A stretch of DNA of 64,000 nucleotides from Acholeplasma equirhinis (GCF_017052655.1 NZ_JAFIDC010000001.1:310001-374000); one strand, 5' to 3'; positions 1 to 8,830 are shown, numbered from the stretch's first letter. The notes: a model not told the origin generated them from the sequence alone. Made by a program: numbers and translations.

Positions 1-42
1 TTACCACAAACTGTAGTACTAGTTTACTACGGAACGTGGTAA
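1..42. promoter_or_regulatory. Two-step inverted repeat upstream of the XRE gene
   Basis: TTACCAC (1-7) pairs with GTGGTAA (36-42), and GTAGTA (13-18) pairs with TACTAC (25-30) inside it. This forms a hairpin with a symmetrical internal loop, 17 bp before the XRE start. No T-tract follows on the plus strand, so it is not an obvious terminator. An operator for the adjacent regulator or an RNA leader structure are both possible. The left edge of the window may cut it. Confidence 0.4.
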
Positions 43-58
43 CAGTCAAGGAAAGTGA

Positions 59-316
59 GTGATTTTTATGCTAAAATTACGTGAGTTTAGACTAATTAAA
101 GGTCTAACACAAACAAAATTGGCAGAAATGTTGGGTATTTCGCAACAAGCTATAGCAGCTTATGAGAATGGTGTTAGAAAACTAGATCAAGATTTAATTA
201 TTAAATTTTGTCTGGTTTTAGAAGTTTCACCAGATGATCTTCTTGGTTACAAAGATGCTTATAGTAAATATACGAAATATCTAATGAGTCTAGAAGAAAA
301 CGATAAGGTAAAATGA
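59..316 (+). CDS. XRE-family helix-turn-helix regulator
   Basis: An 85-residue protein consisting of one Cro/C1-type HTH domain: residues 7-40 contain TQTKLAEMLGISQQAIAAYE, the typical recognition region, followed by LLGY typical of the end of the fold. The GTG at 59 has AAGGA six bases upstream; an internal ATG at 68 is an alternative start. It lies alone on the plus strand, divergent from the element's operons, and is followed by an intrinsic terminator. It probably acts as an element repressor or controls the protease gene downstream. Target sites are not known; the inverted repeat at 1-42 is a candidate. Confidence 0.85.
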   Translation: MIFMLKLREFRLIKGLTQTKLAEMLGISQQAIAAYENGVRKLDQDLIIKFCLVLEVSPDDLLGYKDAYSKYTKYLMSLEENDKVK

Positions 317-318
317 AG

Positions 319-344
319 ACCACATTTTTTTTAGTGTGGTTTTT
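319..344 (+). terminator. Intrinsic terminator after the XRE gene
   Basis: ACCACA (319-324) and TGTGGT (335-340) form a stem followed directly by four Ts. An in-frame GTG at 336 upstream of the next gene lies inside this stem, which supports choosing the later TTG start at 366 for that gene. Confidence 0.75.
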
Positions 345-365
345 CTATTATTAAGAGGTGATTTA

Positions 366-1355
366 TTGAAGAAAATATTGCTTATATTTAATCTACTATT
401 ATTATCTGTGTTAAGTGGTTGTATTCATAATTTAAATGAAATCATTGATCATACAGAAGATCATGTTATTTTAACTTACTCAGTACAATTTTATGTGGAG
501 AATTCTGTTTATTATGAGTACAATGAAAAATTCAATAGTTATGTAAAAGTTCCTAAAAATCCTGAAAAGTTATATTATATATTCGATGGTTGGTTTGATT
601 CTTTAGGCTCTAAGTTAGATCCGAAAAAGAGTTATAATTCGAACATTAAATTTTATGCTAAATTCAGTTTTGATTATGTACTTGCAAATAATACTATTCA
701 AACCAAGATAATAAGTTCAAATGTAAAGATAAATACATATGTATATGATCTCGGGTTTTTAGGTTGGTCACACATTAATCAAGGTTATGGCAGTGGGAGT
801 GGGGTAATAATTGATTTGTTTCAAGATTACTTCATTGTTTTAACTAATGCACATGTAACTTATAATCATGGTAGAAGTCATATTATCATTGATGTAATTG
901 ACTATAAAGGTAATGCATACAAAGCTTATAAAATGGAAGATTCAGAATTATTAGAATATGACCTATCATTGATATATTTCAAAAAAACTTCAATCTCATA
1001 TAATATTATCCAAATTGCACAAGACAATCCAAATATTGGAGAAATAGCAATTTCAATTGGTCAACCTGGTGGTCAAAATAATAGCGTAACATACGGTACA
1101 ATAATGAAATATACAAAAATAAATGAGTATAAAGAAGGTTCAAGTTTTGAGCCACCTGAATTTAATGTAATGCAGCATAATGCACCAACAGCTCCAGGTT
1201 CAAGTGGTGGAGTGATTTTAAATGATAAATTAATGTTAATAGGATTGCATTTTGCAGGATCAACAGATTCTTTTGGTAATTTTGCTTTTGGTTATGCTAT
1301 TCCTGTGGGTAAAATTCGAGAATATTTGAAGTTGTTCAATTTCATCCCTGAATAA
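366..1355 (+). CDS. Trypsin-like serine protease lipoprotein with an InlB-type repeat
   Basis: Starts at TTG 366, preceded by AGAGGTG. It has a lipoprotein signal peptide ending in the lipobox LSGC, so it should be a lipid-anchored extracellular protein. A bacterial InlB B-repeat-like segment follows (roughly residues 45-95, with the diagnostic FDGWFDS). The C-terminal half is a chymotrypsin/HtrA-fold protease: GSGSGVII opens the domain, the catalytic His is in LTNAHV, the Asp in EYDLSLIYF, and the nucleophile Ser in APGSSGG. All three catalytic residues are present. It lies alone on the plus strand between the XRE gene and the integrase, so it is probably lysogenic cargo expressed from the prophage. 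The substrate is unknown. Confidence 0.85.
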   Translation: MKKILLIFNLLLLSVLSGCIHNLNEIIDHTEDHVILTYSVQFYVENSVYYEYNEKFNSYVKVPKNPEKLYYIFDGWFDSLGSKLDPKKSYNSNIKFYAKFSFDYVLANNTIQTKIISSNVKINTYVYDLGFLGWSHINQGYGSGSGVIIDLFQDYFIVLTNAHVTYNHGRSHIIIDVIDYKGNAYKAYKMEDSELLEYDLSLIYFKKTSISYNIIQIAQDNPNIGEIAISIGQPGGQNNSVTYGTIMKYTKINEYKEGSSFEPPEFNVMQHNAPTAPGSSGGVILNDKLMLIGLHFAGSTDSFGNFAFGYAIPVGKIREYLKLFNFIPE

Positions 1356-1405
1356 TTCAAAAACTTTTATTGTACAATTTTGGGGTTATTAATATAAATT
1401 TAAAA

Positions 1406-1427
1406 GGGGAACGTTAATCAATTCCCC
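1406..1427 (-). terminator. Terminator of the integrase gene
   Basis: On the minus strand GGGGAA and TTCCCC (1427-1406) form a stem followed by TTTTAAATTT. The stem overlaps the integrase stop codon. Confidence 0.65.
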
Positions 1428-2283
1428 AGTTTGAATGTTTTTTATATTCGTCTAGTGATCTTTTTTCACTATGTTGAACATACTTGATTGTGGTTTCAAT
1501 ACGCGAATGATTAAATAGTCTTTGAAGATCCTCGATATTTAATCCATTCTCTGTAAGTTTAGAGGCAAATGTTTTTCTGAATCGATGTGTATGAATTCTA
1601 TCGATTGAGAGTTTACTCTTTAAATACCTATAAAAAAGTTTTATATCATTTTTGTTCATTGGTCTATTACGTAAAAAATTAAAGAATAAGTGCTCTTTTG
1701 TTAGAGAGTTGTTCATCAACTCTAGTATATATGGCCTACTGAATTCTGAAAATGGTGCATACCTAGACTTTCTTGTTTTTCCTGACCAGATATTTATTAA
1801 ATTATTTGTGAAATCAATGTCTGTTAATTTGATGCTCAATGCTTCTGATACTCGTAGACCTGAATCCAACAGAAGTCTTACAAATGCTTTATAAACAATA
1901 CTGTTTTTGCTTGTATTCAAGTCCTTTGTATAATTCATGATACGTCTGATGTCATCATCAAAAAAACGCTGAAATGGTCGCGTATCTTTCGGTAATTTAG
2001 GTAACTCAAAAAAAGTAGTTATGATCTTATAATGAGTCATAACTTTTTTTAAGTAATTTAAAATCTTGTTAATGCTGTTATTACCATTTTTAGTGTGGTC
2101 TTTTAAGTAGTTAATTAGTTTATAACCAACTTCTAAATTAACTTGTTTAATTGATTTAACATTCAGTGAATGAAATGCATTCCCCAAATGCATGATCATT
2201 CTCTTATGGTAATTATTTGTACTTGCCTCAAAACTCCCCTTTGTCAGCTCGTAGTAATCATTGAGTGTTTTAACAATACTCAT
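1414..2283 (-). CDS. int: Tyrosine recombinase / phage integrase
   Basis: A 289-residue integrase starting at ATG 2283 (GGGTG just upstream; a GTG at 2292 is less likely). The N-terminal SAM-like core-binding domain covers about residues 1-105. The catalytic domain shows the first Arg in DSGLRVSEAL, the HxxR box in HRFRKTFASKL, the second His in FNHSRIETT and the Tyr nucleophile in IKYVQHS. The set is complete, so the enzyme should be active. It would integrate and excise the element at the tRNA 3' end seen at 14277-14311. It is transcribed separately from the morphogenesis operon, which ends in a terminator at 2350-2374. Confidence 0.92.
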   Translation of the reverse strand: MSIVKTLNDYYELTKGSFEASTNNYHKRMIMHLGNAFHSLNVKSIKQVNLEVGYKLINYLKDHTKNGNNSINKILNYLKKVMTHYKIITTFFELPKLPKDTRPFQRFFDDDIRRIMNYTKDLNTSKNSIVYKAFVRLLLDSGLRVSEALSIKLTDIDFTNNLINIWSGKTRKSRYAPFSEFSRPYILELMNNSLTKEHLFFNFLRNRPMNKNDIKLFYRYLKSKLSIDRIHTHRFRKTFASKLTENGLNIEDLQRLFNHSRIETTIKYVQHSEKRSLDEYKKHSNWGID

Positions 2284-2311
2284 AACGTTCACCCTTTCAA
2301 TTTAATATGAA

Positions 2312-2323
2312 AGGTGGCCACCT
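2312..2323. promoter_or_regulatory. 12-bp perfect palindrome upstream of the integrase
   Basis: AGGTGGCCACCT is a perfect palindrome 29 bp upstream of the integrase ATG and is GC-rich against a very AT-rich background. It could be an operator for integrase control or an excisionase/arm-type binding site. No second copy was noticed in the window. Confidence 0.4.
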
Positions 2324-2349
2324 AAGGATGATTATAAATCAAACAGGTT

Positions 2350-2374
2350 AAAAAAATTCCCACAATTTTTGTGG
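2350..2374 (-). terminator. Terminator of the morphogenesis operon
   Basis: On the minus strand CCACAA-AAA-TTGTGG is followed by GAATTTTTTT. It lies downstream of the last morphogenesis gene (2524) and upstream of the integrase, separating the two transcription units. Confidence 0.7.
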
Positions 2375-2379
2375 AAAAA

Positions 2380-2401
2380 TTGACCCCTTTAGATAGGTCA
2401 A
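2380..2401. repeat. Inverted repeat TTGACC...GGTCAA
   Basis: TTGACC (2380-2385) and GGTCAA (2396-2401) are separated by 10 bp in the integrase upstream region. This is a possible operator. There is no evidence beyond symmetry and position. Confidence 0.3.
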
Positions 2402-2453
2402 ACCATTTTCAAATACAGTGTGCGAATAAGCATATAGTATTTATAATATATAT

Positions 2454-2477
2454 GTATATATAGTAAACTATATATAC
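2454..2477. repeat. 24-bp AT palindrome in the integrase-operon gap
   Basis: GTATATATAGT (2454-2464) and ACTATATATAC (2467-2477) are perfect arms around AA. The flanks repeat a TATA-TAT-TTATAAT pattern on both sides (about 2435-2447 and 2473-2488). Such a sequence can extrude a cruciform or unwind easily. Together with 2312-2401 it fills the 240 bp between the integrase and the morphogenesis operon. Confidence 0.45.
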
Positions 2478-2523
2478 TATATTTATAATCTAGTGATTTT
2501 TGCTACTTTTTGATAGGTTAGAA

Positions 2524-2919
2524 CTAAGTTTTAGCTTCCACAGAAGTTTTTTTAGCCTCTACAGGTAATTGCTTTTTAAGTTGATTATTAAGTTTACCCA
2601 TTTTCTCTAATTCAACTTCATTCTGAGTTAATTTCTTTTCTAGATCCTTATTCTTTTTAATGAGTTCTATCTGTTCTTTTCGCAATGAATCATTTTCATC
2701 AATTATTTTTTGATAGCCTTTCCATTCGGATGCTATTTGAATATCGATTTCATCTAATTGAGTTTTTTTCTCAGCAAGAAGTTTATCGAGTTCATTCTTT
2801 TTATATACTGGATATAAAATTGTATTCCAAACAACGAAGGCAATCAAAAATGCAACCACTGCAATTGCTAGGATTAATAATAATATGTAAAGTACGTTAA
2901 TTAGTATATCTAAACTCAT
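2524..2919 (-). CDS. Membrane-anchored coiled-coil protein of the morphogenesis operon
   Basis: 131 residues. An N-terminal membrane helix (about residues 5-35) is followed by a long charged amphipathic segment (about 40-120), rich in E, K and L with heptad-like spacing (KNKDLEKKLTQNEVELEKM), that probably forms a coiled coil. It is the last gene of the morphogenesis operon; its ATG overlaps the stop of the Zot-like gene. It may be an assembly-site partner of the ATPase or a minor virion protein. No family was recognised. Confidence 0.65.
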   Translation of the reverse strand: MSLDILINVLYILLLILAIAVVAFLIAFVVWNTILYPVYKKNELDKLLAEKKTQLDEIDIQIASEWKGYQKIIDENDSLRKEQIELIKKNKDLEKKLTQNEVELEKMGKLNNQLKKQLPVEAKKTSVEAKT

Positions 2920-3890
2920 GACATTGTCACTCCTTTCATAGTTTCAAGTGAATCAAAATTCTTTTTAAGATTAAATTGTTCAAAGAATTCCATATCATCA
3001 TGTAATGTACATGGATAGAAGTAGGTCTTATATGGAATGATTTCGTAATCAGCTGCACCAGTTAGGACAATTTCGTAGGTTTTAATTTTCCAACCTTTTA
3101 TCGTAAATCTGAATTTACCTGTTTGAAGCCAATGAACATAATCAAATTTCTTTTTAATCTTTGGTCTGTGATAATAAGTTAACATCTGCATAATTTGAAT
3201 ATCTGTCTTAGGTAGTTGAGAAATAAAGTCAAAAATCTCAATACCTTGATGACGTTGAGCACTCATTGATGCAATCATTGGAATAACGATATCTTTATAT
3301 GAACTTTGATTGTTAAGTCGATGATTAAAACCTTGAGTAAGGATTTCTTCAAAAACGACTTTATTAAATCTTTTGTCCCACGCTTTTATTTGTTTACCCT
3401 CTACAAAGAGTTCATTTGGATCAAAAACCTGGTTATAAACAAATTTCGTTCCATCTCTTCTAGTTCTTGGTCTCTCCATTTGAACAGTAGTATAAGCTGC
3501 TTTACCAGTTAGGTATGCATGTTCCATGTTTTTATGAAATACACAAGTTGATTTCCCCTCACCAGGTTTAGCGTACCAATAATGAGCACCGTTTTTATTA
3601 AACGGTAAATCCATGAAATCTGGTTGATCTTCAACCATTTTTCTGAGTGTAATGAAAATCCATAACCAGTGTAAAGGTATGGTTGAATATCTTGCTATTT
3701 TGTAAAGCTTGTTTATCAAATTTGCAGCCGTTCTAAAGAATATATCGATGATTGCTATGAAACGAAAAATTGCCTTGCGGTAACAGACAATGATTGAGAT
3801 TAATTTTTTCTCGTATCTATCAAGCAAATTAAAAACTTTTGTTTCATATTGCTGATAAATATGAATATTTTTATCATTATCAATTTCCAT
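2916..3890 (-). CDS. Zot/pI-type filamentous phage assembly ATPase
   Basis: About 324 residues, starting at ATG 3890 with AGGTGG upstream (a GTG at 3899 is the longer alternative). The N-terminal third is hydrophobic with probable membrane segments (about residues 30-80). A Walker A motif follows, YAKPGEGKST (near residue 105), then a Walker B-like stretch KVVFEEI with Glu in place of the usual Asp, and the Zot/pI signature SAQRHQGIEIFDFISQLPK, where an Arg-His-x-Gly strand precedes the Gln sensor region. In the family these ATPases drive extrusion of ssDNA and coat proteins through the membrane. This gene is the main evidence that the element is a filamentous phage. Its position after two-TM and surface-protein genes matches inovirus gene order. 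Confidence 0.85.
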   Translation of the reverse strand: MEIDNDKNIHIYQQYETKVFNLLDRYEKKLISIIVCYRKAIFRFIAIIDIFFRTAANLINKLYKIARYSTIPLHWLWIFITLRKMVEDQPDFMDLPFNKNGAHYWYAKPGEGKSTCVFHKNMEHAYLTGKAAYTTVQMERPRTRRDGTKFVYNQVFDPNELFVEGKQIKAWDKRFNKVVFEEILTQGFNHRLNNQSSYKDIVIPMIASMSAQRHQGIEIFDFISQLPKTDIQIMQMLTYYHRPKIKKKFDYVHWLQTGKFRFTIKGWKIKTYEIVLTGAADYEIIPYKTYFYPCTLHDDMEFFEQFNLKKNFDSLETMKGVTMS

Positions 3891-3891
3891 T

Positions 3892-4119
3892 TCATCCACC
3901 TAACCCTAAATTAAATCCAAGTAATGTGAAAACTAGCACCAAAAGCAGAAACAAGAAAAATCCACTCCAAGTGAATAATTCTCTTACTCCTGCAAAAAAT
4001 TCATTGATTTTTAATTTTAAAGGTTTAAGCCAAAAGATAATCAATAACACAATACCAATAGCAGTATAAATTTGCCAATATTGAATAACATTACCAATGA
4101 TATTTGATATATGTTCCAT
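3892..4119 (-). CDS. Small two-TM protein, candidate minor coat protein
   Basis: 75 residues with two membrane helices (about 15-34 and 50-70) joined by a short charged loop (KPLKLKINEF). RBS GAGG precedes the ATG at 4119. The stop codon meets the start of the Zot-like gene. In inoviruses a small hydrophobic protein of the pVI type often sits between the adsorption protein and the assembly ATPase; this gene occupies that place. It could also be the major coat protein. The sequence itself was not recognised. Confidence 0.6.
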   Translation of the reverse strand: MEHISNIIGNVIQYWQIYTAIGIVLLIIFWLKPLKLKINEFFAGVRELFTWSGFFLFLLLVLVFTLLGFNLGLGG

Positions 4120-4121
4120 GA

Positions 4122-6152
4122 TTAAATCCTCAAGATTAATCTAATTGAATTAACTGTGACTATATTGCTGAATACTTGTGCTGCAATAAAGTATGCGATA
4201 AATCCAAACATGACACCATAAAACATCAGCCTGAGGAATTCACCCAATTTAATACGAGTGATTCCACCTTTATGATTTAATGCACCAATCACCATTACAA
4301 CTCCAAATACGATTAATCCAATTGAATATTCCAGGTTAAAATTAATCGTTGGGAATTGTGGCCAAAATGGTTCATCATTGGTTCCGAATCCAAGTGTTGT
4401 ATCAACTTGAATTTGTTCACCAGCAATTGTGTATAATTGCCCTTGGGTAATATACGTCATTTCAATGATGTTAATACCTTTTTGCTGATCAATTGCAGAG
4501 AACTCATTATTAATCTCAAATCCAGAAGCCCAAGGATCATTATATTGGCCAAGGAATAGTTTATAAACACTCATACCAGATGTAATTGTAACTGGATTTA
4601 CTCCACCATAAGCTTTAGAATAAGCTTGTTCAAGTGTAGTCTTGAATTGTCCTGTAGGTGTAATCTTTTGGATTTCTTGAACGGAGGTAATAAATAAATC
4701 ACCGGTTGAATATCCATTTGTTCTTAGTAATGAAACGTAAGTACCGTATTGGAAAACTGGCATTAAAATCAATGGATTTAGAGTCAATGCACCACCAACC
4801 AATAACCATGACTCTTGCCAACCAAAAGTATTGATATATTGATTATTTGTATCCTCTAGGACAACATCTTGTTGAATCCATGGCCCACTAGGGTTAAATG
4901 GATTCCAATAGTGATATCTGTACTCAAATCGAAGAGATATAGATAACAATCTTTCAATGATGAATTCATCCGTATAAAAATATGCATACACTGCATTGTT
5001 TAACTCTCTAACAGTAAACATATATGATCTAAAACGATTTACTACATGAATCTCATCCGAATTCAAATGCCATAGTACATATGGTTGAAAGGTCGAACGA
5101 ATTTCACCTGTCGAATTATACATCGTTTCATCACCGATATTGATCAGTAAAAACTTTTGGTCATCGTCTGTAAAATAAAACGATTCAATTTCATCAGTGA
5201 ACATACTCATATCTGTTCCAGCTTGCATACTGTAAACCAGTCGATAAGCTTCACCATCAACTTGAATTAGCACATCTAAATTTAAGTTATCTACTTCAAA
5301 ATCTACAATACCCATCTCACTTATTTTTGCGTTTTCGAAGAATGATTTATCCGTATTAGGTAATTGATCATAAGTTGTAGTTTCTGCAGGAATATCAACA
5401 ACGGTCGTTCTCTCACCTTTAATCGATGATTTGTAATAATTGTAAGCAACTTCAGTATCAAGACGTGTATCAAAGTAAGTCAAACCATATCCAAACTGAT
5501 TCACTTTTTGAAGCAAGATTTCAGGTTTAAAGGATCCTCGCATTTCATAGAACAATGTATCCATAGCCGCTTTTTGATTAGGAGTAGAAGCCCAATTGAT
5601 ACCGACCGGAACCGTTTGATTTAAAAGCATGTTTGCAAAGTCCATATTTATTCTGAATTCAAATTGAATATATGCATCACTTGAAAGAGAAACAGGTGTG
5701 TTTAGATATGCAAAATCCACCCAGTTTCCACCGGATGTAACTTTCAAATTCACCGTTTGATATGGTATAGATGAAATCACTGAGTGATAGAGTTTCATAT
5801 CAATTGAATAAATATATGGATCTACATATTGGCTATTATAAAATCCTAGGGGAACCATGTCCTGAGTCAATAAGAATGTTGGGATTTCAACGTGCGTAAT
5901 TTTGTCTACATTCGATTTAATTTTCTTTGTTCGAATTCGATAACCGAATGGGTCAGAACCAATCGTGTAATCCCAACCAGATGATGAATCTTTAGTTGCA
6001 GTATAATTTGACAATGGGTCATCAACAAATAAAGGTGTTAAATTAACTTCATCAACAATTGTGGTTGTTGCTGCATACGTTTCCACATTTGATGAAGCAA
6101 TAATTCCTAATAAACTGAGAGCAACCAACAAAAGTAAAAATGCTTTTTTCAT
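4122..6152 (-). CDS. Large secreted protein with C-terminal membrane helices, pIII-like position
   Basis: 676 residues: a Sec signal peptide (KKAFLLLLVALSLLGIIASS), a long extracellular region of about 590 residues without recognised domains, and two C-terminal membrane helices (about residues 605-625 and 640-662). RBS AAGGAG precedes the ATG, which overlaps the previous gene's stop. Filamentous-phage adsorption proteins have this layout, with a large exported N-terminal part and a C-terminal membrane anchor, and precede pVI and pI, as here. Its size is well above the 400-odd residues of Ff pIII. Role as the receptor-binding tip protein is inferred from position. Confidence 0.6.
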   Translation of the reverse strand: MKKAFLLLLVALSLLGIIASSNVETYAATTTIVDEVNLTPLFVDDPLSNYTATKDSSSGWDYTIGSDPFGYRIRTKKIKSNVDKITHVEIPTFLLTQDMVPLGFYNSQYVDPYIYSIDMKLYHSVISSIPYQTVNLKVTSGGNWVDFAYLNTPVSLSSDAYIQFEFRINMDFANMLLNQTVPVGINWASTPNQKAAMDTLFYEMRGSFKPEILLQKVNQFGYGLTYFDTRLDTEVAYNYYKSSIKGERTTVVDIPAETTTYDQLPNTDKSFFENAKISEMGIVDFEVDNLNLDVLIQVDGEAYRLVYSMQAGTDMSMFTDEIESFYFTDDDQKFLLINIGDETMYNSTGEIRSTFQPYVLWHLNSDEIHVVNRFRSYMFTVRELNNAVYAYFYTDEFIIERLLSISLRFEYRYHYWNPFNPSGPWIQQDVVLEDTNNQYINTFGWQESWLLVGGALTLNPLILMPVFQYGTYVSLLRTNGYSTGDLFITSVQEIQKITPTGQFKTTLEQAYSKAYGGVNPVTITSGMSVYKLFLGQYNDPWASGFEINNEFSAIDQQKGINIIEMTYITQGQLYTIAGEQIQVDTTLGFGTNDEPFWPQFPTINFNLEYSIGLIVFGVVMVIGALNHKGGITRIKLGEFLRLMFYGVMFGFIAYFIAAQVFSNIVTVNSIRLILRI

Positions 6153-6880
6153 CTTGGTACTCCTTTCTTAATCTTTTTAGATACTTTATATCCAACGTAT
6201 AATAGGATCCCTACAATACCGATGGTTATAATAAATAAAATCGCGTTCCAAACCATACTACCAAATGCTAGAAGTGGATTAGGATCTGGTGGAATGATAT
6301 CACCAGGTTCAAAGGAGGTGAAATCTTCTGTGACATAAATTTTAATTGATACATTTTGAATTGCACCAGATGATGAGATTAATCTAAAACCATAGTTATA
6401 ATTACCCTCCTCAGTTTCATGCCCTGTATATTCATCAATTAAAATTTGGTAACCAGTACCTACACTGATTGAGATTAAATTTACATTCCTTAAAACATTT
6501 CTAATTTTTGTAAAGTCTAGTGTTTGGTCTGGTCTCACATAGATATTGCCTAGATTATCTACAAGGGTTACGTCACCGATACTTAATAGGACTTTTACTT
6601 GAATGGTCCTTAGAATCTCTGTTAACCCATCTGAAGCTGCAATTGTAACATTGTATGAGCCAACGACAGCACCGTTGCCTGTATAACCATCATTTGAGAT
6701 GCTTAAGACACGACCATCTGATTCATAAAGTAATAAGATATCGTAAATTGTAACAATTGCAGAAACTTCTTTAAAAACCACATCCGGTCCATGAATGACA
6801 CTGTCAACTGCATGAACCGGTTTAATGGTTGCGATTATCATTGTAAGAACCAGGAATAACACAGCAAATATTTTTTTCAT
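6149..6880 (-). CDS. Secreted single-TM surface protein
   Basis: 243 residues with a signal peptide (residues 1-24, ending PVHA), a beta-rich ectodomain whose segments (SYNVTIAASDG, YNYGFRLISSSG) suggest one or two Ig-like folds, and a C-terminal membrane helix (about 208-232) followed by a basic tail KKIKKG. RBS GAGAGGG precedes the ATG. It lies between two larger surface proteins of the same architecture and is translationally coupled to the next gene. It may be a minor virion component or adhesin. Confidence 0.6.
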   Translation of the reverse strand: MKKIFAVLFLVLTMIIATIKPVHAVDSVIHGPDVVFKEVSAIVTIYDILLLYESDGRVLSISNDGYTGNGAVVGSYNVTIAASDGLTEILRTIQVKVLLSIGDVTLVDNLGNIYVRPDQTLDFTKIRNVLRNVNLISISVGTGYQILIDEYTGHETEEGNYNYGFRLISSSGAIQNVSIKIYVTEDFTSFEPGDIIPPDPNPLLAFGSMVWNAILFIITIGIVGILLYVGYKVSKKIKKGVPR

Positions 6881-6901
6881 AGTTATTCCCTCTCTTTCGT
6901 A

Positions 6902-8818
6902 TTATTTCTTTTTAGTAACAAAGTAAACAGCTAATGTAAGAACAACAAAAGTGGTCACTAATAAATACACCCAAGTATCATTAGATGCAGGTTCTTCAGG
7001 AATTACAGGGATTGGTAATTGAGGATCATTCACGCCAAGAACTGTAATTGAATATGTTTTTGGAATTCCCATGTGATTTAAAGATAATGTATAAACACCT
7101 GGAACACCTGCTTGATAATTGGTAGATACATTCTCGTAGTCATCAGTGATTTCAAGAACTGCTAAGATTTGTTCAATAGTTAAAGTTGCACCAGGTAGTA
7201 ATCTAACAGATGCACCATCGACTACAAAGAAACCTGGAGGTGATGAAACGATTGTTACTTCAACCTCATGGAATGTTTGATTACCTGCAGAGTCTTCAGC
7301 CTTAAAGATGACTGTATATTCACCAGGTGTTGTTTCATTACCTGTTAAATCATCTGAATCAACAGTAATCGAAGCTGAAACATTACCATCTTTAGCATCA
7401 ATAGCTGCAAGTGCAGCTTTAATTTGATCTACTGTAAGATTTTCATTAATAGAAGCAGTAATTGTTGAGACACCTGTGAATACTGGTCCAACTCCGTCAA
7501 CAACAGTGATGTTTCTTGTTAACGTTCCAACATTACCTGAACCATCTGTGGATTTGACAGTAATTGAATAACTACCGACAGTAGTCTTATTAGCTGAGTA
7601 AGTATTCGTTTGAATTGAAATTGTAAGACCGGTGTAATAGTTATCTGAAACTGAAAGTCCAGCAACCCAGGATGTAACATTAAACTCTTCATGATAAGAA
7701 ATTGTGACTGGAGTAGTTGTTCCTGTGATGACTGGTGCTTCAATATCTACAACGTGAATAGACGCTTCCAGGTATGAAATATTACCTTCAGAATCTTCAA
7801 CAGCAAATGTAACATCATAAACACCAACTACATCAGGTTCGTACCCACCATCATCATCAATATATACTTGATCAGAAATATCACCATAAATATCATCCCA
7901 AGCTGTAATATATTGTAAGAAATCTTCCAGTGGTGTTAAATTGTCAACATTAGCAATAAAATTTTCGCTGGAGCTAATTGCAGGAACTAAACCACCATGG
8001 AATTGAACTTGTAAATTAGAAGATTGTGCTGTGGTTAGATTCTCATTTTTACCACCGGTATGAAGCTTAACTTCTCCACCATCCCAATAATATGCATCAA
8101 CGCTCATCTTGTAAGGACTGAGACCAGCAATTTTAGTGAATTCAATCTCAACAATTGCAACATTTGATTTAGCATAGATATTCGCAGACCTTGATACTTT
8201 AAAGTCTTTATAAGGTGCTTGGAATACAACTTTAAATGATTCATCGTTTTCTAGGTCAAATTGAGTTAAATCAAGTTTTCCTGATGTTTGACCCTCATTT
8301 ACTAAATAGACAGCACCATTTGTTGTATCATGCCATAAATCTAAACCCGGAGTTTCTGATCTAAAACGTCCATAAGAATATGATTGAGTCCACGACTTGC
8401 TTAATCTAAGTGTGTAACGCCATACATCACCAACTAAAAGACTTGTAGGACTACCATCATCTTCTATAACACTACCTGGTTTAATCATAGCGTTATAATC
8501 TGCACCACCAATAGCATAGTAACCTTCATGACTAATAATATTAGCAGGTTCGTCAACATCGTTAACTGTTAATGAAAAAGGTTGATCCATATTACCGAAT
8601 TCATCAAATGTCATATTTTCAGAAATCCAAGTATAGACATCAATGTCAGTAGTACCAATACCATCACTAAATGTTGTAATTTCAAACTCTAAAACTATTT
8701 CTTCATAAAACAAATCATAATAATCATCCTCAGTTGTTGCATACACTGACTGAATAGATGTAAGTAACAAGCCAAAAGATGCTGTTGCCAGCATCAAAAA
8801 CGATAGTAGTTTTTTCAT
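6902..8818 (-). CDS. Surface protein with tandem Ig-like (DUF5011-type) domains
   Basis: 638 residues from ATG 8818 (AGGTGG upstream; GTG 8827 is the longer alternative). Signal peptide, a unique N-terminal domain of about 280 residues rich in aromatic and acidic residues, then at least three Ig-like/HYR-type repeats marked by DVVGVYDVTFAVEDSEGN, TVGSYSITVKSTDGSGN and TPGEYTVIFKAEDSAGNQ, then a fourth diverged copy, a Pro-rich stalk and a C-terminal helix ending KKK. There is no sortase motif, so it is membrane-anchored. Such domains serve adhesion; phage structural proteins also use them for weak carbohydrate binding. Finding them in this operon suggests a host-surface binding role. Confidence 0.7.
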   Translation of the reverse strand: MKKLLSFLMLATASFGLLLTSIQSVYATTEDDYYDLFYEEIVLEFEITTFSDGIGTTDIDVYTWISENMTFDEFGNMDQPFSLTVNDVDEPANIISHEGYYAIGGADYNAMIKPGSVIEDDGSPTSLLVGDVWRYTLRLSKSWTQSYSYGRFRSETPGLDLWHDTTNGAVYLVNEGQTSGKLDLTQFDLENDESFKVVFQAPYKDFKVSRSANIYAKSNVAIVEIEFTKIAGLSPYKMSVDAYYWDGGEVKLHTGGKNENLTTAQSSNLQVQFHGGLVPAISSSENFIANVDNLTPLEDFLQYITAWDDIYGDISDQVYIDDDGGYEPDVVGVYDVTFAVEDSEGNISYLEASIHVVDIEAPVITGTTTPVTISYHEEFNVTSWVAGLSVSDNYYTGLTISIQTNTYSANKTTVGSYSITVKSTDGSGNVGTLTRNITVVDGVGPVFTGVSTITASINENLTVDQIKAALAAIDAKDGNVSASITVDSDDLTGNETTPGEYTVIFKAEDSAGNQTFHEVEVTIVSSPPGFFVVDGASVRLLPGATLTIEQILAVLEITDDYENVSTNYQAGVPGVYTLSLNHMGIPKTYSITVLGVNDPQLPIPVIPEEPASNDTWVYLLVTTFVVLTLAVYFVTKKK

Positions 8819-8830
8819 ATTCGCCACCTC

